From NCBI RefSeq assembly GCF_947179515.1, contig NC_067495.1, forward strand, positions 67,629,411 to 67,693,410: 64,000 nt of DNA. Reading direction: 5' to 3'. Both the position numbers and the translations under genes were made by a program. Positions 24,134 through 36,600 of the stretch are shown here, piece after piece. Numbering within the stretch: the stretch's first letter is position 1; each line of letters opens with the position of its first letter. The notes beneath the pieces were generated by a model, which was given only the letters and a program-made list of their open reading frames with translations, ran no database searches and was not told where the DNA came from. Origin of the DNA: Apodemus sylvaticus. Its lineage: Eukaryota; Chordata; Mammalia; Rodentia; Muridae.

Positions 24134-27100
24134 AATGTTAGATCTTCCATAGGCAGGCTACAGTCCCCATAACCACAGATGTTAAGTATAGAAGAGTCTA
24201 GGGGAGAGAGAAGGATCCCCCTGGGAAGGAGAAATAGAATAGAACATTATGGATAGGTATTGTGTGTTGGTGGAAGAGAGGGAATGGAGCAGGATAATCA
24301 AATGGGAATTGGGAGTAGAGCAGGTAAGAGAGGGAATGTAAGGGACAGCTAAAAGTAAAAGTTATTTGAGGAAATCTCATGGAAATCTGGTAAAACAGAA
24401 GCTTCCTAAAATATGTACACATACAAGATATCTATAAATGGAATAAAGGAATAAAGGGGAAGCAAAGCCCCAAATAGACATCCCTCCAATGTGATAAATG
24501 GGTTAAATATAATTGAGTTGTTCGCTAAAGGGACATCATGAAAACCTCTAAACATTCCAGGCTATTGCTGAGGATGTTGGTTGTTCACCACAAACTTATG
24601 GTAAGGCTCTATTGCTGAAGACAATATGATATAAATAACTGATGGAACAAGGAGAAGTCAAGCTGGTCCCTATCTAGAGCCTTCACCCCTACTGACTAGT
24701 GTTCATGGTACTGTGTGGTACCCTGCATAATATAATAGGAGGAATAAGGTAAACTCCAACCTAGATACAAAGTCTTTGATCTTGCATGTAAGATACACTT
24801 TTGCAATAGTGGTACAAAAGTTGTAGAAAAAAATAACCACTATCATATTGGATATAAGGCCCTGTCTGTGAGATGGAATGCATATACAACACTGCCTAGG
24901 GAATCAGGAACTAGAGACTCCATATATCAAGGACATAGGGGAATTCCAAATACTACTATTCTACTAAAAGAACATAGCAATAACATGACTCCTAATGGCA
25001 TTCTGCTATACTAATAGATTGTTGCCTCACTCATCCATCTTCAGAGAAGCTTCCTCTTGTAGTAGATGGGAACAAATACAGAAACCCACAACTGGACAAT
25101 GTTCTGAGAGTGAGAGAGCATGGAACACTGAGCACTAAATGGGATGGATCAAACCCCTCCTCAGGGAACCCAGTGAAAGAAGAGGCTGAAAGATTATAAG
25201 AGCCAGAGGGAATGGAAGACACCAAGGAAACATGGATATTCAGACATAACAGAAGAAGGAAGGAGAGGGCCCTGGTCCTGGAAAGGCTTGATGCAGCATT
25301 GTAGGGGATTGCCAGGACAGAGAATTGGGAGGAGGTTGATTGGGGAACAGGCAGAGGGAAGAAGGCTTATGAGACTTATGGGGAGGGGGGAAATCATTTG
25401 GAATGTAAGCAAAGAATATAGAAAATAAAAAAAGAAAGTTTACAAAATAAAATCCTACTCAGCTATTAAGAAAAACAAGAACTGATGTTAAGACACAGGA
25501 ACTAACAGACTGTGGCAGCATGCACACGAACTGTACAGGTCCAAGCCAGATGGAGTACCAGCATTGAGAGACTGAAGTAGATATGATCTCCCATCCCTAA
25601 CCAAGAAGATATCTTCAATTGACAACAGCTTGCAAAGGAAAAGAATGCTCCAATGGAGTCTCACTGGGTATATAAACCACACTTAAAGGTAGGTTTTATG
25701 CCTTAGCAGTAGATGGTCAACCGAAAACAGACTCAATGTTATTTTTGCAGAATTTTTGGATCATATTGCTTTCTTTGGGTATTTTCCTTACTTGTACACT
25801 ATAGTTTCCTGATTGTTTTATTGGTTGAATATGTGTACATGTTTCTTGTGCTACTCTTTTTAATTATCATATTTGCTTAATTTGTCTGCTTTCTAAAGAC
25901 TATGAAAATGAAGGCATGGAGATGGATGATGGATGGGAAAAATCTGGGAGAAATTGGTAGAAGGGAAACCCTGATCAAAATATATTACATAAAAATTAAC
26001 TTCAATACAAATAAAATAAAATAAGGAAATGGGGAATAGAACCATATATACCCCCCACCGCAATGAAACAAAAATTGCTAAGAAACATTTTTTAAATGTT
26101 CAGTAGCCTTAACTATCATGGAAATGCAAATTAAAACTACTTTGAGATTTCATCTTATCTCAAATAATAAAAAACAAAACAAACAAAAATTCCCAATAAC
26201 AACATAAGAACAAAACCATATAACAACAAATGATGCTTTTAACTATTGATAACAATGCAAACTAGTACAGCCACTATGGAAATCAGTTTGGAGGTTCTTT
26301 AAAAAAAATCTAGCAATACGTATATCATATGATTCAGCTATTCCACTCTTGGGCATAATCCCAAAGGATCCATATCCTAATATTGAGATTCTTGCTCTTC
26401 CATGCTCATTGTTGCTCTATTCACAATGGCCAGGACATGAAAACAGCCTAGATTCCTATTAACTAAAAATACACAATGAAAATATGTAATATTAATCATC
26501 TGTAAAGAAAAATAAAATTATAAAATTACAGGTAAATGAACAGAGCTATAAATAATCATCCAGACTAAGGGAACCCACACGGAGAAGGACAAAAACCACC
26601 TGACCAGTTCTGTCTCATATCTGGATAGTAGCTTTGAAATTTTAGATACATTTCTTTCAACTAGAGGATATAAGGAAGTCAAGAAACTTGGAGGCAGAAG
26701 CCATGGGAGGAGGCTTCCAAGGGAACACTGATAAAATGTAAGAGGTATGAAGAACAGGGAACAATGGAGCAAGGACAGAGTAGAGTGGAGGATAGGAGTA
26801 CAAGTACAGGGGGGAGTTAGGGGGCAAGGAACACAAAAGACCTTTGCTGAGTTGGCTAAATTGATGCCAACTTGACACAAACTATAATCGTCTGAGCGGA
26901 AGAAACCTTGATTGAGAAAATACCCCCATGAGATAGGGCTGCAGGCCATCTTGTAGAGCTTAATGGGGGAGGGCCACAACCCACTGTGGGGGTGGTGCCA
27001 CTGCTGGGCTGGTAGTCCTAGGTTCTACAAGAAAGCAGGCTAAACAAGCCATGGGGATAAACCAGTAAGCAACACCCCTCCATGACCTCTGCATTGGCTC

Positions 27101-30100
27101 AGGCCTCCAGGTTCCTGTCCTCTGTCCTAGTTCTCTTTGGGGAAGCACTAAAATAAGGAAATGTAAGCCAAATAAACAGTTTCCTCCCTAATTGCTTTTT
27201 GGTCCTTGTGTTTTACTGCAGCAATAGAAACCGTAAAACACTTGGAAAAAAAAAAACATATGGAAACCTACTACTGTAGGAGAATCCTAAAATAGATGCA
27301 TATATAAAAGAGTTTAACTCTAGAATCCTATAATGGGGGCAAAGAGGGAAAGACAATGCCTCTCTCAAACACCATAGGCTAAAAAAGAAAAATCCAGTGT
27401 CAGATATGAGTTACCTCTTTGATTTGTCAGTAACACTGATTTGTCAGACTCTGATAGATATTCCCCAAATATTGTCACTGCTTTTGATTATCTCTTCCAG
27501 ATCTCAAACTTAAGACCTTATTGCTGAAGATAGCACACACTCAAGTCATGGAACATAGGGGAAATCAAGCTAGGTTTCAGCTTGAAGCTTCATCCCTTCT
27601 AGCTAGCTTTCATAGTAGGAAGGTGCTATGCATGCTATGGAGGGAATGAAATAATCAATAGGTTTACCCAGCTGTGAGCCCCTCAAGCAACAGTACTGAA
27701 TGGCCTGGTAAAAAAGTGCCCACAACTGCACGGGAGTAGCCAATACCTTTTTAAATTAGATTTAAGATTGTTCTATAAGATGGCACTCATGCCAGGTACT
27801 TTTAATGGGGCCAAGAGTCCACAGCTGGGCAAACCTACTACTATCATTTTGTTAAATGGACACAGTACTAAACTTACTCTTAAATACTTTCCTTTATAAC
27901 CATAGATCAGTGCAGCTCTCACTTTTATCAGAGAAATGTCCTTTTTTCAGAAGATAGTGATTAATATGAAGACCACAACTAGTTAATGTGAATAGAATAA
28001 GAGACCATCGAGTGCTCAGCTCTAAATGACACATCTATATCACTCACCCCAACTTCAAGGATGAAGGATCATTGTGAAAGAGTGAGCAGAAAGAGTAAAA
28101 ACTCTAGGTAGTGGATGGATACTGTGAAACAGAATTATCTAGATGATATGACTGGCCCACACGAACTCCCAGCAGCTACTCACCACTTGCACAGAACCTG
28201 TACAAAATCGAGCCAGAAAAAACAATCCCAGCCAGGATGGGGAGGCAGACCACAAAGCTAAGAAGCTAAATAAAATTGATGGCTGCTGGTAAAAGAAGAT
28301 TTCTTTAGGCATGTGGCCCAAGAGGCTACTCATGTGCCAGGAGTAGTCCTACCCCTATGCACATGCTAGTCTCCCCAAGCAGACTTGGTGGGTTTAAAGT
28401 GAAAGCAGGAGAAATTGGAAGGGAATAGTGGAAGGGTTAGGGGAGGAACCAATGGGGAAGGAGTGGGAGTGAATTTAACGGAAATACATCAGACATATTC
28501 ATGGAATTCGCCGACAATAAAAAGAAAATATGATGTTTTGAGTATTCCAGTTTTCTAGGTTAATATCCATTTATTAGTGAGTGCATACCATGATTCACCT
28601 TTTGAGTCTGGGTTACCTCACTTAGTATGATGTTCTCTAGCTCCATCCATTTGCCTAAGAATTTCATGAATTCATTGTTTCTAATGGCTGAATAGTACTC
28701 CATTGTGTAGATGTACCATATTTTTTGCATCCACTCTTCTGTTGAGGGATACCTGGGTTCTTTCCAGTATCTGGCAATTATAAATAGGGCTGCTATGAAC
28801 ATAGTAGAGCATGTATCTTTATTACATGGTCAAAACATAATCCACACATCAAATGAGGTACAAGAAGAAAGGAGGAGTGGCCCCTGGTTCTGGAAAGACT
28901 CAGTGAAGCAGTATTCGGCAAAACCAGAACGGGGAAGTGGGAAGGGGTGGGTAGGAGGACAGGGGAAGAGAAGGGGGCTTATGGGACTTTCGGGGAGTGG
29001 GGGGCTAGAAAAGGGGAAATCATTTGAAATGTAAATAAATTATATCGAATAAAAAAATTTAAAAAAAGTGTCTAAATTTTAAAATTCAATGGTGCAATTA
29101 ATATAGCTTACAAATGTAGTTTATGTTCCTAGCGTAAAATACAGTTATGCAATTCAGATTACTTGAGAATACTTAAAGTCAGCCTCTAGTCAATAATATA
29201 GGAAAGATCAATTTTGCATACAGAGATGTTGTCTTATTGTTTGGATAAAATGTTACAGTGTGCACAATGTCAGTAAAAAGCATTTTACTGTGTTAATAAA
29301 AGATTCTTAAACAGGAAAAAAAAGAAAATATGAGAGAAACTATGGAAATCCACATGTACACAACTGAATTAACATAGCATGCTTGAAGATGTTACCCTTC
29401 AAAAGTTTTACTTCTAACTCTGGCATTTGCTTCAGTAACCTAGATTTTGGGATAACATCCATAACTGCTAAAAATGGCTTATAATCTAAGCAGTAAATGG
29501 CATAATAAAATCAGCAAACAGGTTTCAAAAGATAAAATTTTAAAAGGAGCAGATAATTAAGAAAAATGTTTAACATCCTTAGCCACTAATTAAAACTAAA
29601 TGAAGATTCCACCTTAGCTGCTCAGAATTGCTATCATTAACTAAACAACATTAAATGCTAATGAGGATTTGAAGAAAATTCAACCTTTATATATTGCTAG
29701 TAGGAATGTAAATTAGTTGAGTCACTATGGAAATGAACATGGAGGCCTCTCACAAAACTAAAAATAGATTATCCATAGGACCTAGCCATGACATCTCTGG
29801 GGATATATTCAAAGGACTCTAAATCAACATATAACATAGTAACTTGCATAGCCATATTTATTGTAGTAGTATTCACAATCACCATATTATTGAACGAGGT
29901 TAGGTATCCACCATCAGCTGAGAAAAGAAAATTGTCATTCACAAGCATATCCACACCCAATGGAGTTTTGATAGCCACCAAAGAGAGAATGAGATTTTGT
30001 TTGCTGAGAAATGGATGCAAGTAGGGAACATAAGAGTACATGAAAGAAGTCAGCCTATATTCTCTCATTTGCAGATCGTAGCTCTTAAACAGATATGTGA

Positions 30101-32082
30101 ATACAAATATGCCTATAGGGCATGAAAGCAGAAGTGAGACTGTGTGAGGTAGTGAACATGGGTTGGAGGGGGAATAAGGGGAAGGGTGTACCATGAATAT
30201 TATCACAATACATGATATGCATGTTTGAAAATGTCTGCAAAACCCATCATTATGTACAATGAATATATAGATCAAAATGTTTCACTATGACTGAATTTTT
30301 TTGTCAAATTTTTCACTATGGCTGTACTTTGTGTCAAACAACTAATTTCATTCCAGAGATCTGGAATTCTAGCATGTTCTAGGTAAAATGTCCAAACATA
30401 ATTGATTACCAATAAAACCTTCAGATTCTATGTCTAGAGCTTCTCTGTTAGGCAATGTTTCACATATGTTATGACTCGTTGGAAAACTTGTTTGTCCCAG
30501 TGTGACTCTATTGAAAATGTACTCTTAGAAGTGTGAACCTAAATCTCACAGAATGTCCCATGCAGTGGTTTTCTTTGCTGAGTCTGCATTGAAACCTTTT
30601 AATATATCCCCAAGGAAAACTACCTACTGTGTCCTGAGACACTTGCTAGTAAATAACCAAAGCAACATACACATCAATCATCTGCAATGTGTAGATCTAA
30701 AATCTTAGAATGTAATGTGTGTTAGAATCAGAAGAGATGGGCTTCTCAAGAATAATGTAATTAGCTAAGGACAGATTTTATTTGCAGTAACTCAAAATAA
30801 CACAATTCTGTAAGCTATGTTTACACATAAATAGCAACGAAGTTAAAGCATAGGTAAGAAGGCATTATCAACTATATAGGCTAATGATTTACCTAAAAAG
30901 ACAGAATATAATTAACTTACCCTTCTATATCTAGTTGGATTTCTTTTGTGACTTAGAAAAGTAAAAATATTAAAAGTGGTCTACCTTTTTTATCTTGGCC
31001 TTTTCAGCTTTTTCTTCTTTATCACACTTCTTGGCATTCCTATTAAGTTCTTTTGCAGCAAACTTCAAGTTAAACAAGTGTTCTGAAAATATAGTTAAGG
31101 CTATCTAGTCAAAAAGTCACATGCCCAGCATAAAGACGTGCCAAATTGATGTTAAAATAATTAAAAATGGTCAGATAATGTTATAATTTAAGATAACTAA
31201 TCATAAAAGTTCTGAGGAAAGAAAACAAATTATTTCTTTAAAACCTCCTTTCACACAAAAATCAAGTTAGTAGAAGAGGCAATATTAATTACAAAAGAAA
31301 ACTACTTCAAACTAGAACTCGGTTCTAGTCAAGTTCAAAATCATCAGTAATAACATATGTCCATATTATTTACTTTCTGAAGCAATGTCTTGAGCATAAC
31401 ATATCATCATTAGTATCATAGTACTGTTGCTAAGATAAATCTCATTTGTTATAAATGAGCAGTATAGATTTTCAAGTGTCAAATTCACCAAGAGGAAGGA
31501 ACAACTGAATAACTGAAGCAAATGAGAGACTGCCCTCACACCTATGCTGGTAACACTCCGCCACAAATTGCAACCATAAAAGACTGGTAAAAGTGTCTTT
31601 GTTCTATTTAACTAAAAAACAGGATGAGACTCAGTCCCATTCACTCAGCCTGCCTTGGGTAATAAAGCATCTTACTGCAGAGTCCTTTACTTTACCTTCC
31701 TAAAGTTCATAACACACATTCATTGACCACATCATGCCTGTCTTATCAAAAAAAAAAAAAAGATAGAGAGAGAGACTGTAGAGACAACGTGACTAAGTGA
31801 AACATCACTGGACAACTCCCAGAAACTACCAATAGCTCTTACTGAGGGAAACCAAAGCAAGACAGAACTGAAGCAGAGACCATGGAGGAACACTGTTGAC
31901 TAACCTGTTCCCATGGCTTGCTTAGCTTGCTTTCTTATAGAACCTAGGACCAGGGGTGGCAATACAAACAGTAGGCTGGACCTTCCTCAATCAATCAATA
32001 AAATGCCTCAGAGACTTGCTTACAGGTGTTCTTTCTTCCCAGCTTGTGACTAGCTTGTGACAAGTTGACAAAAATAGATAGA

Positions 32083-32122
<40 letters not shown>

Positions 32123-32129
32123 TAGATAC

Positions 32130-32179
<50 letters not shown>

Positions 32180-33571
32180 AGTTTCAGAGCCTACCTAAAA
32201 AATGTGTGGTGTCATGGATCTATAATCCCAGAACTCTCACTGAAAGGTGGGAAGAAGACTAGAGAATTGCCCAGAAGTTCTTGGACCAGCTATTCTGTAA
32301 TGCATAGTGCAACAGAAACAGTAAGAAAGACCTTGCCTCTACAAAGACCTTAGTTCAAAGACTCCCCAACACTGACTTCTGACCTCTGCATGTGTACTGA
32401 AGTGCACATACAAATAATACATAAAAAATAAATGTCAATAAAAAGAAACATTTGCAAAATATCAACATAGGGTGGAGTGATTCACCCTGGCTTAGTGGAT
32501 TCCCAGCTCCCAAAGAGTGCCTCACAGCCATCTGCAGCTCCTATTGCAGAGGATCTGATAACCAATTCTGACCTCCACAGGCACCAGGCACCCACTTGGC
32601 AAACAGATTTTCATACATGCAAGGCAAAACATTCATACTATAAAAGGAAATTAAAATATAATTTAAAAAATATGATAGATTAAAAAATGATAAATTATAG
32701 GCAGGGCTTTAAAATACAAAGAAATAGAGTGATGAGATGTCAAAAGACACAAAAAATTAGCAATTAGCAAGCACTATTCTAAAAAAAAGGAGCTATGAGT
32801 TTATAATTATCACCTAAAACATTATCAGAAGTCAGTATAGTAATAGGAATTAAGAAAAAGGGATCATCATAAAACTTCCCAAGTTGACCTAATAATCAAA
32901 GCATTCCATATCCTTATAGTGTGTTGTGGTTTTTTGTGTATGTGTGTGTGTGCCCAATAAAAAGTTTAGAAAGGGGAAATCATTTGAAATGTAAATAAAG
33001 AATATATCGAATAAAAAAATAAAATAAAATAAAATAAAAGAGTCTGGAGAGATGATTCAGGGGTTAATAGCACTGTCTGCTCTTCCAGGGAATCTGGGTT
33101 CAATTCCCAGCATCCACATAGCAGTTCCAAATCATTTGTAGCATCAGTTCCGAATCTGATGTTCCATTCTGACCTCTGCAGGCACTGAGTATATTTGATG
33201 CATGGGCATAAATTCAGAATAGATATGCACATGTATAAAATAAAATGAAAAATCAATTAATAGTTTTTAAATGAAATAAACCAGATCAAGAGGAATACGA
33301 CATATTTTCGGTCCTATGTGGACTCAAGATAGATATATATGTATGTGAAATATATATACACAAACACACATATATGCATGTTACATTAAAGGTAGAAAGA
33401 AACTATGGGGAGAAAGGGAAAAACAAAATTTTAAAAAGCAAATATTGTATATATGTAATCTGACTTTAATCATATAAAAACAATACATGAAAACTGAAGG
33501 GAGGAAAGGAAGCCAGCAGGATGAGGGAAACAAGAAAGGGTAATGGGAAAGCAATCTATGTGATACACACA

Positions 33572-33608
<37 letters not shown>

Positions 33609-36600
33609 GATATATATATAAAATGTATAGTAAAATAAAATACACTATTTTATACACTAATCAAATTTTTTAAAAAAGAACTTTTAGAAAAAGGCCTGGA
33701 GAATCTTGCCCTAATAGTTTGAGACTATAGATCTTCAAGCATATTAAGGCATAAGCAAACTTATTAGGCCATAACTGAAATAAATTTCAAAGATTTGTCC
33801 GCTGAGCACAACTTAGTAGTTAATAAATTTGCTTTCTTTATGCTTTTCTGAAAGAAACCAAAGATAAGATAAAAATTTTAAAAAATTGTTTTTGAAATCT
33901 TAAAAAGATGTATAATTAAAGAAAAATTGAGGATCTCAGAAATGTTCTTTTTTTTCTAAACTTTCTTAAGAAGGAAGGACTTTAAAAAGGACATTATAGG
34001 ACTTAAAAAAGACTTTTGAATTAAAAGTTAGTGGTTTTTTTTATTGACAGAGTATGTATTTACTAAATTATTATTTACTACATCACCTATTTTAATTGAG
34101 AGATCTATATAAAAAGCAAAAATTTTTCTTGAAAGCATTACATAAAACTATTATATGCTATTACATTGCATTTGTTTTATAGCTTTTTAAAAGTTACTAA
34201 GACTGAAAAAAATCCACTGTATATAAAGAGGCCTTAGTTTAAAATACAATTCGACTTACTATGAAAATTTTTTGACAGTTCACTACTTAAACTGACAGTA
34301 AATTTTCTAAATATAGTAGTTGAGAAGCTATTCTACTACAAATACCACCAGATTATGTAATTCTTTTGATGAACAAGAGTAGAAGTTGAAAACATACAGG
34401 AAAGAAAGGAAGAAAACAAAAGAGTTTCAGGGAGGGGGCTGGGCACTCTTTAGAGATGGCTCAATGGTTACTGGCATTTGCCTCTCCTGCAGAGGACCAG
34501 AGTTCAGTTCCCAGCACCTCTGTCAACTCGCTCATAACCATCTCTAACTCCACTTCTGGGACCTGACATTCCTTTGGTCTCTGTGACTACCTGCACTGAG
34601 GTCAACATTACTCAGACACACACACACTCAAGTCATGACAAATAAACCTTTTAATAACGTGCTCCATTAATAGCCACCCTATAATAAAACAGTGGTACCA
34701 GTACCAGAGACGATCTGTATTTGATAAGTGGCATTATACTTCCAACTTTTTGACCTTTTAAGTTTCCAATACTTTAATTACTACTGTATATATATTAGGG
34801 AGGTAAATTTGCGAGCAAAAGAATCAGGTTCAAAATCATTTGAACTAAAAGCAACTTTAGAGATAACTTTAATAACTTGAAAACATGAACCTATTGATCA
34901 GTGGTTCTCAACCTTTCTTATGCTGTGACCCTTTAATATATAGTTCATGTTGTGGTGACCCCCAACTGTAACATTATTTTTGTTGTTACTTCATAACTGT
35001 AATTTTACTACTGTTATAAACTGTACAGACATGCAGGATATCTGATATGTTACCCCTGTGAAAGGGTCCTTCAACACCCCTAAAAGGGTTGTATAGCCAA
35101 ATACATATGTAGTAACTAAGGAATACCGAAACAAAGAGGTAATAAAATGTAGCTTATCTCTTAGGTCACATTGTTACAGGGAATCTCAGAATTGGTCTTC
35201 ATATAGTATGGAAAGGATGATCTCAAAATAAAATTTCGTACTTCTTGTAAAACCGTCAGGGGATCAATGTAATAGGCAAATGTGAAACTCTGTAAACACT
35301 GGGATCTAATTCTGGTAAAGAGGCTATACCTTCCACTGAACTTCAGCAAGGCTTAGTTAACTGATTAGAATTTCCATGACTGTGGAGAGCTTGGGATTTT
35401 GCAGGTCCAGGGCCTAATTACAATGTCTTAGGCTATCTTTAGTCCCCTTACCAGCCATTCCTTGCCTACCTCTGTCTGGTCTAATATCCTGTGACTAACA
35501 GATAAAACTCTTTGAAATGTATTAACAGACCAGCAGCTTCCACCAACCAGAAAGCTAAAAGGCCTACAGCTGAGATTTTTCTGCTGTGCTGGACCCACCT
35601 ATCTGATATCTCCAATGATATATTGCAAAACAGCCTTTATTTATAACTGTCTTTTGTTGCTATAAAAAAAGTCCATTAAACTATTAGCAGTTTGGGGTAA
35701 CCTGAATCTATGTTCCTAAGTCATGGTTAATCATACTTAGCTTCAGTATGACTTAAACTATGTCATCCCCTTTGAAGCAAGGCTGGTTGTTTATGCTGAC
35801 AGTGCCTTGATAAAAACACAAAATAGTGTATAAATGCTGGTAAGTCTGATCCTGATACGTGGCTTGTTTTCTTTTAGGGTTTAAATTGATTTGTAAGATC
35901 TGCAATGACTAATACCTATTTTTAAGGAGGTTGCTATCCTGTGTGCAATACAGCCCCAGGTGATACCAGTCCTTCATTCCCTTTTTGAACTTAAGAGTAT
36001 GTTCAGTACTTATTATCTACTTCATTGGTCCGTAACCACCCTCAAGTCAGAATGCCTAAAAATATTATAGCTACAGATAACGTCCCCAGAAAAATACATA
36101 GTAATATTCAAAACTGTGTATACAATCTTAAAAACATTTACTAAATCCATACACTGGACTTCATCTGAATTCGGAGTTACTTTGCATTGGTTAGATGTGT
36201 GACCTCTGGCCCCAGATCAAAAGCTGCTAAAAGACAGAAGTAGTATGTTTAATTTCATGTATCCATAATATGATTTAGTCTATAAGAAAGGCCCCAATTA
36301 AGTGTATTAATAATTAACTATTAACAGAAAGTCATTTGTTCATTTTTGTCTACTATATGACCAGTGTTGTGTATGCAAATGAGCATTTGAAGAGAAATGG
36401 CCCCATTCCCCTGGAATTCATAGTCTAAGAGTTAAAGTAAAACATGCTTCCAAGGGTAGAGATGCTTCAATAAAGGGTAATAGGATGCAGAAAGGAACAG
36501 GAGTAACTTGTAGAAAACACGAATCCTAAGATTCTTAGACTTTGGAAGGACATAAGTTTAGACTAGGAAAACAGAAAGTTCCTGTTAATGAATCATTCTT

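Noticed and set aside
29769..30275. 168-codon minus-strand open frame
   Set aside because: It is antisense to a decayed L1 ORF2 end and has no recognisable domain.
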